Below are positions 7,187-15,178 of a stretch of DNA of 37,203 bases, one piece after another. The DNA comes from an uncultured Clostridia bacterium. Its GTDB lineage: Bacteria; Bacillota; Clostridia; Christensenellales; Aristaeellaceae. The position numbers and the translations under genes were made by a program. The DNA is taken from NCBI GenBank assembly GCA_946413245.1, contig CAMKJS010000026.1, positions 1 through 37,203 of the forward strand, given 5' to 3'. The notes below the pieces were generated by a model. That model was not told the origin of the DNA, did not search any database, and saw only the letters and a program-made list of their open reading frames with translations. Position 1 is the first letter of the stretch; each line of letters opens with the position of its first letter.

Positions 7187-9325
7187 GTGTGGATTTGCGA
7201 TCCGGATTTTCTGAACCTGACTCCGGTGAATACGCTGCACAGGCAGATGGACAAAGACGCGGCTGTGAAGCCTGAGGAGAGGCTGCAGAACCGGCATATG
7301 CTGGTACGCCGTCCGTTTGAGGCCTGCCCGGGCGAGCCGCTGGAACTCGCCGTTACGGCGGACGATTATTACAAGCTCTATCTGAACGGAGAACTGATCG
7401 GTGCGGGGCCCGCCCAGGCATACCACGACCGGTATGTGTATAACCGCTATGACCTGAGCGGACGCGTGAAGCCCGGGAAAAACGTGGTGGCGGTCCACGT
7501 GTTCCATATGGGCGCCGTCTGCCGGGCATGGCAGAGCGGCGATCGCCGGCAGGGGCTGTGGATGAAGCTGACCGGGGGAACCGGCAGGACCGTTTTCGAA
7601 AGCGACAGCGCGTGCAGGGTGCTCTGTTCCGGGGCATGGGGCGCGCGGGGGCTGCTGGGGTACGGTACGCAATTCATCGAGGATGTGGACGGCGCGCAGA
7701 TTCCAGCGGGCTGGAAGGAAAGCAATTTCGACGATTCGGCCTGGCAGCCTGCCTGCGAGCATCCCGGGGACGATCACATCCTGGCGGAATCGATGATCCC
7801 GCCGGTGTGCCTGTACGAGCAGAAACCTGTTCACCTGGAACGGCGGAACGGCGTATGGTTTGCCGACATGGGCCGGGAAACGACAGGCACCGTCCACTTT
7901 GCCGCAAAAGCGGCAAACGGCGGCATTATTGAACTGCATCTGGGCGAAGAGCTGAACGGGGACGGCACGGTGCGCTGGAATATGCGGTGCAACTGCGACT
8001 ACCGGCTGTGGTGGCGCCTGTCCGGCCGGGAACGGGACGAAACCGATTTCTTTGATTATATGGCTTTCCGCTATATTGAAATCATGGATCCGGAAGGCGT
8101 CGTGGAGCCGGAAAGCGTCGGCGTGACGGTTCGGCATTCTCCGATGCCGGAGGACCGCGGGCATTTTTCCTGCGGGGTGCCGCTGCTGAACGATGTCTTC
8201 GGAATCTGCCGGCGCGGCGTGGAGCTGGGCACTCAGGAAGCTTTTCTCGACTGCCCCAGCCGGGAAAAAGGCCAGTATCTGGGGGACGGGACGATCACCG
8301 CGCATGCCCATCTGCTTCTGACCGGCGATCCGCGGATGTACCGGAAGATGCTGTTTGATTTCGCGGCCGGCGCCCGCGTGTGCCCGGGACTGATGGCCGT
8401 GGTGCCGGGCGGTGAAATGCAGGAAATCGCGGACTATTCCTGCCAGTATCCCGAGCAGATCCTGACTTATTACGACCTGACCGGGGATATCGACACCGTC
8501 AGGACGCTGATGCCCGTGGCGGACAGCCTGGAGGATTACTTCGACCGATTCCGCTGCCCGGACGGCCTGATCGCGAACGTCACCGAAAAATGGAACCTGG
8601 TGGACTGGCCGGAAAACCTGCGGGACGGATACGATTTTGAACTGAGCCAGCCCATCGGGCCGGGCAGGTATAACGTAATCAACGCTTTTTACTACGGCCT
8701 CAAGAAGGACGCGGACCGCCTGCGGGCGCTGCTGGGAAGGCCGCTCCGAAACGAGGCTGAAACGGTGAGGCAGGCGTTCCTGAAGACCTTCCGCAAGGAT
8801 AACGGCCTGTTTCGAGACGCCGAGGGGTCCGAGCACACAGCGCTGCACAGCACGGTGCTGCCGCTGTATTACGGTATCACTGAACCGGAGGATGTTCCGG
8901 CCGCTGTTGCGCTCATCCGGGAAAAGGGTTTCAGCTGCGGCGTCTACATGGCATATTTCCTGCTTAAAGCGCTGGCGCGTCACGGCGAATTCGGCCTCAT
9001 GAACGAACTGCTGGTTTCGGAGGAGGAGCACTCCTGGGGCAACATGCTGCGGGAAGGCGCCACAAGCTGCTGGGAGGCCTGGGGCAAGGATCAGAAATGG
9101 AACACCAGCCTGTGCCATCCGTGGGCAAGCGCGCCGATTATCGTACTGATCGAGGACGCAATCGGCATCCGGCCGTCGGAACCGGGGTTCGCGGCCATCA
9201 CGCAGACGCCGCACGCTCCGGCGGAATGGGGCGACATTCATCTCACCTTCGGCACCGTGCGCGGAAAAATCACCGCCGACCGCCGTGCCGGCGTCTGGAC
9301 GCTGAGGATCGGCGAAGCGGATTGA
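7187..9325 (+). CDS. GH78-family alpha-L-rhamnosidase-like enzyme
   Basis: A 712-residue cytoplasmic glycosidase. An N-terminal beta-sandwich (TADDYYKLYLNGELIGAGPAQAYHDRYVYNRYDL) is followed by further beta domains and a six-hairpin (alpha/alpha)6 catalytic domain. The signature DCPSREKGQYLGDG supplies Asp355, Glu360 and Asp367, with the same spacing as the acidic triad of Bacillus GH78 rhamnosidase (D567/E572/D579). GATSCWEAW supplies Glu630, matching the fourth acidic residue. The expected reaction is release of L-rhamnose from plant glycans such as rhamnogalacturonan or arabinogalactan. The start is GTG at 7187 with AGAGG upstream; no better in-frame codon exists. At 712 residues it is shorter than many GH78 enzymes (about 900) because it has fewer N-terminal modules. 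Confidence 0.88.
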   Translation: MWICDPDFLNLTPVNTLHRQMDKDAAVKPEERLQNRHMLVRRPFEACPGEPLELAVTADDYYKLYLNGELIGAGPAQAYHDRYVYNRYDLSGRVKPGKNVVAVHVFHMGAVCRAWQSGDRRQGLWMKLTGGTGRTVFESDSACRVLCSGAWGARGLLGYGTQFIEDVDGAQIPAGWKESNFDDSAWQPACEHPGDDHILAESMIPPVCLYEQKPVHLERRNGVWFADMGRETTGTVHFAAKAANGGIIELHLGEELNGDGTVRWNMRCNCDYRLWWRLSGRERDETDFFDYMAFRYIEIMDPEGVVEPESVGVTVRHSPMPEDRGHFSCGVPLLNDVFGICRRGVELGTQEAFLDCPSREKGQYLGDGTITAHAHLLLTGDPRMYRKMLFDFAAGARVCPGLMAVVPGGEMQEIADYSCQYPEQILTYYDLTGDIDTVRTLMPVADSLEDYFDRFRCPDGLIANVTEKWNLVDWPENLRDGYDFELSQPIGPGRYNVINAFYYGLKKDADRLRALLGRPLRNEAETVRQAFLKTFRKDNGLFRDAEGSEHTALHSTVLPLYYGITEPEDVPAAVALIREKGFSCGVYMAYFLLKALARHGEFGLMNELLVSEEEHSWGNMLREGATSCWEAWGKDQKWNTSLCHPWASAPIIVLIEDAIGIRPSEPGFAAITQTPHAPAEWGDIHLTFGTVRGKITADRRAGVWTLRIGEAD

Positions 9326-9437
9326 AAACGCGGAACGTATCCCGTCCGGCAGGAAACCGGAACAAGGAAGGACATGCTGAGGAGAAAGAATCCGGAGGGA
9401 AGGAACATGTACATCTATACATAAGGGGGAAAAGATT

Positions 9438-10430
9438 ATGTATCAGCCTGTTGAAGAACGGTATTCATCCATGGAGTATGTATCCTGCGGCAGCTGCGGC
9501 CTGAAGCTGCCGAAGATCTCCCTGGGGTTCTGGCATAACTTTGGGGATACGGCAAACATGCAGAATATGAAGGAACTGTGCCGTACCGCTTTTGACTGCG
9601 GGATTACGCACTTTGACCTGGCGAACAATTACGGGCCGGAACCGGGAAGCGCTGAAAGAAACCTCGGAGAAATCCTGAAAGCGGATTTTGCCGGCTACAG
9701 GGACGAGCTGATCATTTCCACCAAAGCCGGATACGCTATGTGGAACGGGCCTTACGGGGACGGCGGAAGCAGGAAGTACCTGATCGCCAGCCTGGATCAG
9801 AGTCTCCGACGCCTCGGCCTGGATTATGTGGATATTTTTTATCACCACCGTATGGATCCGGAGACGCCGCTTGAAGAAACCATGCTGGCCCTGGCGCAGA
9901 TCGTTCGGTCCGGAAAAGCGTTGTATGCAGGGCTGTCGAATTATGACGGCCCGACGCTGAAACGCGCCGCTGCCCTGCTGGAGGCTGAGGAGGTACCGTT
10001 TATCATCAATCAGAACCGATATTCCATTTTTGACCGGGGAATTGAACATAACGGGTTGAAAACGCAGTCTCATGAATTACGGAAGGGCATCATAGCATTT
10101 TGCCCGCTGGCGCAGGGCCTTTTGACAAACCGCTACATAAACGGGATTCCTTCGGACAGCAGGATCCGGACAGACGGGCGTTTTCTGCAGGAAAAGGCTG
10201 TCAATGCCGAAACATTGGATAAGATCCGGAAGCTGAATCAGATTGCAGAAAAACGCGGCCAGTCTCTGGCTCAAATGGCGTTGGCCTGGATTCTCCGGGA
10301 TGGCATCGTGACGAGCGTTCTGATCGGCGCATCAAGACCGGCTCAGATTTTGGAAAATGTAAAGGCGATCCGGAATACTGCCTTCACAGAGGAGGAACTC
10401 CGTGAAATCGACGATATCTCATTGGCCTGA
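9438..10430 (+). CDS. Aldo/keto reductase, YghZ (glyceraldehyde-3-phosphate reductase) type
   Basis: A 330-residue NADPH-dependent (beta/alpha)8 reductase. The catalytic tetrad is intact: Asp60, Tyr65, Lys96 and His137 (FDLANNYGP, STKAGY, YHHRMD). NLGEIL, GLSNYDG, FCPLAQGLLTNRY and VLIGASRPAQILEN match the YghZ/GpR branch, which reduces L-glyceraldehyde 3-phosphate and various aldehydes. The C-terminal S-R-P-x-Q-x-x-x-N is the usual cofactor 2'-phosphate site. The ATG at 9438 has AAGGGGG eight bases upstream. Placed between the rhamnosidase-like enzyme and a sulfatase gene, it may reduce aldehydes such as L-lactaldehyde produced from rhamnose; that is inference. The 112 bases before it hold only a 16-codon reading frame at 9374 that I do not call. 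Confidence 0.92.
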   Translation: MYQPVEERYSSMEYVSCGSCGLKLPKISLGFWHNFGDTANMQNMKELCRTAFDCGITHFDLANNYGPEPGSAERNLGEILKADFAGYRDELIISTKAGYAMWNGPYGDGGSRKYLIASLDQSLRRLGLDYVDIFYHHRMDPETPLEETMLALAQIVRSGKALYAGLSNYDGPTLKRAAALLEAEEVPFIINQNRYSIFDRGIEHNGLKTQSHELRKGIIAFCPLAQGLLTNRYINGIPSDSRIRTDGRFLQEKAVNAETLDKIRKLNQIAEKRGQSLAQMALAWILRDGIVTSVLIGASRPAQILENVKAIRNTAFTEEELREIDDISLA

Positions 10431-10497
10431 CCAGCGGGAATCATTCCGACTATACGACCGGATCTGCACGGATCGCAAGCGAGGGGGGAGCACCATT

Positions 10498-11229
10498 GTG
10501 AGCAGCCCGAATATTGTTTTGTATTTTACGGATCAGCAGCGCTGGGATACCCTGGGATGCTACGGCCAGAAGCTGCCCGTTTCGCCCTGCCTGGACGCGC
10601 TGGCGGAAGAAGGCGTTCTGTTCGAGCAGGCCTATACGCCGCAGCCGGTCTGCGGCCCTTTCCGCGCCGCACTGCAGACGGGCCTGTATCCGACGCAGAC
10701 GGGATGTTTCTGCAACAATATCGCGCTGCCCCTGCACCAGGCGACGCTGGCGGATTATTTCTCCAAAGCCGGTTACGATACTGCCTATGTGGGGAAATGG
10801 CATCTCGCCAGCGACGGCGGGCCGGAGGGCAGGCCTGTGATTGATTTTCAGCACAGCGCCGTTCCGCCGGAACGCAGAGGCGGATACCGCGGCTTCTGGC
10901 GGGCTTCCGACGTGCTGGAGCTGGCTGATCACGTACCTGCCGGCAGACCCAACCGGATTTTCACGCAGATCAGCGAAAGCCGTGTCGGCCGCTGCCTGCG
11001 CACGCCGGAATACAAATACGCTGTATATGCCCCCGGCCTGCACGGCGCACGGCACATGGACAGCGACCTTTACTATACCGATTTTCTGTATGACCTGAAA
11101 AACGACCCGGACGAACTGATGAACCTGGCTGAAGACCCGGCGTACGCATCCGTTCGGTCCGCGCTGGCGGAGGAACTGAAAAAGGAAATGGAACGGGCCG
11201 GTGAACGGCCCTGCGTGATGATTCCCTGA
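10498..11229 (+). CDS. Sulfatase with a large internal deletion, probably inactive
   Basis: A type I sulfatase by its N-terminus: PNIVLYFTDQQRWDTLGCYG (metal-binding Asp12) and the formylglycine signature C52-G-P-F-R56, then YVGKWHLASDGG (Lys100, His102). The C-terminal part (ISESRVGRCLRTPEYKYAVYAPG..., FLYDLKNDPDELMNLAEDP) also matches family ends. The protein is only 243 residues where relatives have about 450-500. Everything between about residue 140 (ASDVLE) and about residue 150 (RPNRIF) is missing, including the second metal site usually written DHG. The frame is kept, so this looks like an in-frame deletion of about 600 bp, natural or from assembly. The start is GTG at 10498 after GGGGGGAG; the ATG at 10402 lies inside the reductase gene. 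Hydrolysis is unlikely without the second metal site. Confidence 0.8.
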   Translation: MSSPNIVLYFTDQQRWDTLGCYGQKLPVSPCLDALAEEGVLFEQAYTPQPVCGPFRAALQTGLYPTQTGCFCNNIALPLHQATLADYFSKAGYDTAYVGKWHLASDGGPEGRPVIDFQHSAVPPERRGGYRGFWRASDVLELADHVPAGRPNRIFTQISESRVGRCLRTPEYKYAVYAPGLHGARHMDSDLYYTDFLYDLKNDPDELMNLAEDPAYASVRSALAEELKKEMERAGERPCVMIP

Positions 11230-11291
11230 CGGGACAGGGATTGGAAAGCGCGAGGAACCAGCCGGCTTTCCGGAGAGGAGGGAGTAAAACC

Positions 11292-12281
11292 ATGAACATG
11301 GCAATCGGCAGCCTGCCCCACGGTGCGGGGAACAGGATTACGGACGTACCGGGGATCCGGGTGGGTCACTGCACGGTGGACGGGGGAAACTGCCATACGG
11401 GAGTAACCGTCGTAATGCCGCCCTGCAGGAATCCCTATACGGAAAAACTGACAGCGGCTTCCTGCGTCTTCAACGGATACGGAAAAACCCTGGGGCTGGT
11501 TCAGGTGGACGAGCTGGGGACGCTGGAAACGCCCATCGCCCTGACCAATACCCTGAACGTCGGCAGGGTTCATGACGCGATGGTATCCTGGATGGTGAAG
11601 ATTTGCGAAGAGGACGGGATTCATCTGACCTCCGTGAATCCGGTGGTATGCGAGTGCAACGACAGCCGGATGAGCGAGATCGTCCGGCGGCCCGTCGGGG
11701 AACGGGAAGTTTTCGCCGCGATCGCTTCCGCTTCCGAAACGTTTGAGCAGGGAGCGGTGGGAGCGGGCCGGGGAACCACCTGCTACGGGATGAAGGGCGG
11801 AATCGGCTCCTCCTCCCGCCTGATGGAAATCGACGGCCGGACCTACACGATGGGCGTACTGGTACAGAGCAATTACGGTGCTTCCGCCGATTTCAGGAAG
11901 GCGTGCCTGCCGGAAAACCTGGCGGAATCGGACCAGGGCAGCATCATCCTGATCGTCGCGACGGATCTGCCCCTGTCCGCCCGTCAGCTGCGGCGCGTTC
12001 TGCGCCGCACGTCCGTCGGGATGGCCCGGCTGGGATCCTATATCGGGCACGGCAGCGGGGAAATCGCGGTCGGCTTTACCACCGCGCCGCGGGAGAACCG
12101 GGGCAGCTTTCAGGTGCAGACAATGCTGAAGGAGGAGCAGATGAATCTGCCCTTCCGGGCGGTGGGTGAGTGCGCGGAGGAGGCTATCCTGCAGTCCATG
12201 TGGAACGCGGAAGCGGACGCCGCCCTGGACGGCAGCCCCATTCCGTCGCTCCGGCAGTTCCTGAAAGAACCGCGGTTATAG
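11292..12281 (+). CDS. P1/S58-family aminopeptidase (DmpA-like)
   Basis: A 329-residue Ntn-type peptidase of family S58, which includes DmpA (L-aminopeptidase/D-Ala-amidase/esterase) and beta-peptidyl aminopeptidases. The start ITDVPGIRVGHCTV, then LTNTLNVGRVHDAMVSW, GAVGAGRGTTCYGMKGGIGSSSR and VQSNYGAS are family landmarks. Members self-cleave, and a Ser in the GSSSR segment (residues 173-175) should become the N-terminal nucleophile of the second chain. The ATG at 11292 follows GGAGAGGAGGGAG; an upstream ATG at 11241 has no ribosome site. It lies 62 bases after the sulfatase gene in the same operon. Its 3' end overlaps the convergent M55 peptidase by 6 bases. The DppA-like and D-amino-acid transaminase neighbours favour a D-residue or beta-peptide substrate. 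Confidence 0.92.
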   Translation: MNMAIGSLPHGAGNRITDVPGIRVGHCTVDGGNCHTGVTVVMPPCRNPYTEKLTAASCVFNGYGKTLGLVQVDELGTLETPIALTNTLNVGRVHDAMVSWMVKICEEDGIHLTSVNPVVCECNDSRMSEIVRRPVGEREVFAAIASASETFEQGAVGAGRGTTCYGMKGGIGSSSRLMEIDGRTYTMGVLVQSNYGASADFRKACLPENLAESDQGSIILIVATDLPLSARQLRRVLRRTSVGMARLGSYIGHGSGEIAVGFTTAPRENRGSFQVQTMLKEEQMNLPFRAVGECAEEAILQSMWNAEADAALDGSPIPSLRQFLKEPRL

Positions 12282-13067
12282 GACGAAGTTCAGCATCCGC
12301 AGCACTTCCATCCAGTCGTCCGCCTCATAGCAGACAGTGGCCGCCCCGGTCTGAACCAGACCGGGATAGGCATTTTTGGCCTTATAGTGGTTTTTGAAGG
12401 AAACCTCGACCTTAAAGTGTTCCGGCAGCGGGAACATACAATCCTTCGCGTCCTTCTTCATCGCGCGGCAGGCGGCTTCCCGGATCAGACGCAGGGCTTT
12501 GTTCGGATGAATGGAGATGGATCCCTGGCCCCGGCCTTCGCTGACAGCCACCGTTTCCACGTTGGGCTGGATCGCCTTCATCCAGTCGCACAATCCTTTA
12601 TCCCCGGTTACCAGCCGGACAGGGACGCCCAGATACGCGGCGGTCAGGCTGTTGATCATCAGCTCCGGCGCGATGGTTCCGTTGATCAGAACATAATTGT
12701 TCCGGGTGTTCATGGTGTGGGAAAGGGGATTGGTATCCATCCCCGCGGCAGAATGATATCCTGTGAAAAATACTCCGTCAAACCCTTTCTCCAGCCCGGC
12801 CATCATGCTCATGATATCGCTGCCCCAGCCCCGGAAAATACGCATTTCCTCCGGCAGCATGGAGGGAATCAGGTTGCAGGCGCTGTCGTGGGCATCCTTG
12901 ATCAGGATCTCCTCACAGCCTGCGTCCAGGGCGCCCTGGCAGGCGGCGGCGACTTCTTTGGTCATCTGCTCCTGAAAATAACGGTAGCGGGAGTGGCCGT
13001 TCTCCGTTTCGTCCCAGAGGGTTATGCCTGTCGTTCCTTCAATATCCGCGGAAATAAACAGTTTCAT
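12276..13067 (-). CDS. M55-family D-aminopeptidase (DppA-like)
   Basis: A 263-residue zinc peptidase of family M55. The B. subtilis relative DppA, a decamer, removes N-terminal D-Ala from short peptides. The metal ligands align well: Asp8 and Glu10 (MKLFISADIEG), His60 (KDAHDS), His105 (GYHSAAG) and Glu135 (NGTIAPE). The Cys described near position 115 of DppA is not seen here (residues 106-134 contain no Cys), so mechanism or specificity may differ. GGAGG lies 9 bases before the ATG. It is the only minus-strand gene in the peptidase cluster, divergent from the D-amino-acid aminotransferase and convergent with the P1 peptidase. Confidence 0.93.
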   Translation of the reverse strand: MKLFISADIEGTTGITLWDETENGHSRYRYFQEQMTKEVAAACQGALDAGCEEILIKDAHDSACNLIPSMLPEEMRIFRGWGSDIMSMMAGLEKGFDGVFFTGYHSAAGMDTNPLSHTMNTRNNYVLINGTIAPELMINSLTAAYLGVPVRLVTGDKGLCDWMKAIQPNVETVAVSEGRGQGSISIHPNKALRLIREAACRAMKKDAKDCMFPLPEHFKVEVSFKNHYKAKNAYPGLVQTGAATVCYEADDWMEVLRMLNFVL

Positions 13068-13124
13068 GTTTTTTCGACCTCCAAATCATCATCAATGCAA
13101 TCATGAGTTTATCACAACAGGGAT

Positions 13125-13141
13125 ATGGATACAATATCCAT
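13125..13141. promoter_or_regulatory. 17-bp inverted repeat, possible operator
   Basis: ATGGATA (13125-13131) and TATCCAT (13135-13141) flank CAA. The element sits in the 179-bp divergent spacer between the M55 peptidase and the D-amino-acid aminotransferase, upstream of the aminotransferase promoter. Its size suits a dimeric repressor. There is no regulator gene next to it. Confidence 0.35.
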
Positions 13142-13183
13142 CCGGCTTTTTCGGCGCAACCGGAGCGGAATGTGCGAAACGGC

Positions 13184-13212
13184 TTGATTTCACGGGATTT
13201 CAATGATAAGAT
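13184..13212 (+). promoter_or_regulatory. Promoter of the aminotransferase/M42 operon
   Basis: TTGATT (13184-13189) lies 17 bases from TAAGAT (13207-13212). The predicted RNA start near 13219 falls after every upstream in-frame start of the aminotransferase gene, which supports its TTG start at 13247. Confidence 0.55.
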
Positions 13213-13246
13213 GAACCGGAATGCGGGACAGTCAGGAGGGGTTCTT

Positions 13247-14095
13247 TTGAAGGAACTGGGGTATTATAACGGAAAAATCGGGGAACTGAGCGAAATGACC
13301 GTTCCCATGAACGACCGGGCCTGCTGGTTCGGAGACGGCGTTTACGAAGCGGGCATGTGCCGGAACGGGATTATGTTCGCGCCGGACGAGCATGTGGACC
13401 GGCTTTTCCACAGCGCGGAAATGCTGGAAATCCGGGTTCCTGTGACGAAACAGGAGCTGAAGGAACTGCTGTACGAGCTGATCGGGAAGATGGATACAGG
13501 CGATCTGCTGGTGTATTATCAGGTGACCCGGGGGAGCGGGCCTCGCGGTCACGCTTTTCCGGAGGGGCCGGCGAACCTGTGGGTCACCCTGCGGCCGAAG
13601 ACGCTGAATCCGGATATTGCGCCTGTTTCTCTGATTACAGATGCGGATACCCGCTTTTTTCACTGCAACATCAAGACCCTGAACCTGATTCCTTCGGTGA
13701 TGGCGAACGAGAAGGCAAAGCGGGCGGGCTGCTATGAATGCGTGCTGTACCGCCCCGGCGGACGGGTGACGGAATGCTCTCACAGCAACGTGCATATCAT
13801 CCGGGACGGCGTGTTCATCACCGCGCCGACGGACGAGCTGATTCTGCCCGGAATTGCCCGGGCCCATCTGATCGCGGCCTGCGGGCGGCTGGGTATTCCT
13901 GTCCGGGAAACGCCGTACACGGTGGAAGAACTGAAAAATGCGGACGAGATCATCACCTCCAGTTCCACCGCGCCCTGCGTACGGGCCTGCCGGGTGGACG
14001 GGAAGGACGCCGGCATGCGGCGGGGCGATCTTTTCGAGGCGCTGCATCGGGAAATTGTTCAGGAATACTGCCGGGAAACACAGAAGGCGGAATAA
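13247..14095 (+). CDS. D-amino-acid aminotransferase (class IV, PLP)
   Basis: A 282-residue fold-type IV PLP enzyme. MKELGYYNGKIGELSEMTVPMNDRACWFGDGVYE is the typical start of D-alanine transaminases. The Schiff-base lysine is Lys143 in CNIKTLNLIPSVMANEKAK, and Glu176 in GRVTECSHSN matches the conserved Glu facing the cofactor pyridine nitrogen. Together these segments resemble the Bacillus D-amino-acid transaminase more than the branched-chain enzymes. It would interconvert D-amino acids and 2-oxo acids, either supplying D-Ala or D-Glu for wall synthesis or degrading D-residues. The start is TTG at 13247, preceded by GGAGGGG and a promoter; longer starts at 13103 or 13212 lack ribosome sites. 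Three M42 peptidases follow, the first after 33 bases. Confidence 0.9.
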   Translation: MKELGYYNGKIGELSEMTVPMNDRACWFGDGVYEAGMCRNGIMFAPDEHVDRLFHSAEMLEIRVPVTKQELKELLYELIGKMDTGDLLVYYQVTRGSGPRGHAFPEGPANLWVTLRPKTLNPDIAPVSLITDADTRFFHCNIKTLNLIPSVMANEKAKRAGCYECVLYRPGGRVTECSHSNVHIIRDGVFITAPTDELILPGIARAHLIAACGRLGIPVRETPYTVEELKNADEIITSSSTAPCVRACRVDGKDAGMRRGDLFEALHREIVQEYCRETQKAE

Positions 14096-14128
14096 AACCT
14101 GCCGCAATCCTGCGGGAAAGGGGAGTAT

Positions 14129-15178
14129 ATGGAAACAGTTAAAATTCTTGACCGGCTGATCAAGGCAAAAGGCGTTACGGGCTTTGAGCGTTCCGGCGTC
14201 ACGGAAACCGCGGCGGAGCTCTTCCGGGAGTTTACGGAGGGGTTTGAAGGCGCGAAAGTCTGGACGGACGTAAACGGCAACACCTACGCGTCGGTGGGCG
14301 AAAAAGGCCCCACCGTGATGATTATGGCGCACATGGACGAAGTCGGCATGGCGGTCACGAAAATCGAGGACAACGGCATGCTGCGCGTCGACTCCGTCGC
14401 GGGCGTGGACCCCAGGGTGCTTCCGGGAAGCCGCGTACGTGTGTGCGGAAAAAGGGTGCTTACAGGCGTCGTCGGCGCGGTGCCGCCCCACCTGACTTCT
14501 TCGCAAAAGAAAGCCTATAAATGGAACGATCTTACCGTGGATCTCGGCCTCGGAAAGGAACGCGCGCAGGAGCTTGTGTCCATCGGCGACAGGGTTACCT
14601 TCTGGCCGGACGACGTGCTCGATCTGAAAAACGGTTTTGTTTCTTCCAAGTCCCTCGACGACAGAGCGCTCGTCGCCGCGGAGCTGTACTGCCTGGAGCT
14701 GCTCCGGAAACGCAGGTTCGACTGCCGGGTGGTTATGTGCGCCTCCGTCGACGAGGAACATTCGGGACTCGGCGCCAGGACGGGCACGTACAGCGTCAAC
14801 CCTGATATGGCGATCGTGATGGACGTTACCTTCGGCAAATCGGCGTGCTGCCCGGACTGCTTCGATATGGACAAGATCGCGCTCGCCGTCGGCCCCAATA
14901 TCCATCCCCGTATGTTCGAAATGCTGAAGGACGCGGCGGATAATGCCAGAATCAGCTGGGAATACGAGCCGGGCATGGGTCCCACCGGAACGGACGCCAC
15001 GGACGTGCAGATTTCACGCCTCGGCGTGCCCTGCGGCCTCGTTTCTCCGCCCCTGCGCTATATGCACACCAACGTGGAAACCATCAAAACAGAGACCCTG
15101 CTGAACTGCGGAAGGGTCTGCGCGGAGTTCATCACCGCAATCGGCGAAGACTGGAGGGATAAGCTGTGTCTCGACTGA
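14129..15178 (+). CDS. M42-family aminopeptidase, copy 1
   Basis: A 349-residue dinuclear metallo-aminopeptidase of family M42 (glutamyl aminopeptidase/TET group), which forms large tetrahedral cages that trim short peptides. Ligand motifs are MAHMDEVGM (His68, Asp70), KSLDDRA (bridging Asp), VDEEHSGLGA (catalytic Glu plus ligand Glu), VMDVTFG (Asp) and RYMHTNVET (His). The segment after VMDVTFG is Cys-rich (KSACCPDCFDMD), which is unusual for the family. The ATG at 14129 follows AAGGGGAG. The gene is translationally coupled to copy 2, whose GTG start lies 13 bases inside its end. Confidence 0.92.
   Translation: METVKILDRLIKAKGVTGFERSGVTETAAELFREFTEGFEGAKVWTDVNGNTYASVGEKGPTVMIMAHMDEVGMAVTKIEDNGMLRVDSVAGVDPRVLPGSRVRVCGKRVLTGVVGAVPPHLTSSQKKAYKWNDLTVDLGLGKERAQELVSIGDRVTFWPDDVLDLKNGFVSSKSLDDRALVAAELYCLELLRKRRFDCRVVMCASVDEEHSGLGARTGTYSVNPDMAIVMDVTFGKSACCPDCFDMDKIALAVGPNIHPRMFEMLKDAADNARISWEYEPGMGPTGTDATDVQISRLGVPCGLVSPPLRYMHTNVETIKTETLLNCGRVCAEFITAIGEDWRDKLCLD

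Noticed and set aside
7154..9241. 695-codon minus-strand open frame opposite the GH78-like gene
   Set aside because: It is antisense to a gene with clear family motifs, has no ribosome site, and its translation is Arg/His/Pro/Gln-rich low-quality sequence produced by the codon bias of the true gene.
9374..9424. 16-codon open frame before the aldo/keto reductase
   Set aside because: Too short and without supporting conservation or a clear ribosome site; probably leader sequence.
13232..14905. 557-codon minus-strand frame across the aminotransferase and first M42 gene
   Set aside because: It spans two real genes in antisense and their intergenic gap, with no domain or translation signal.
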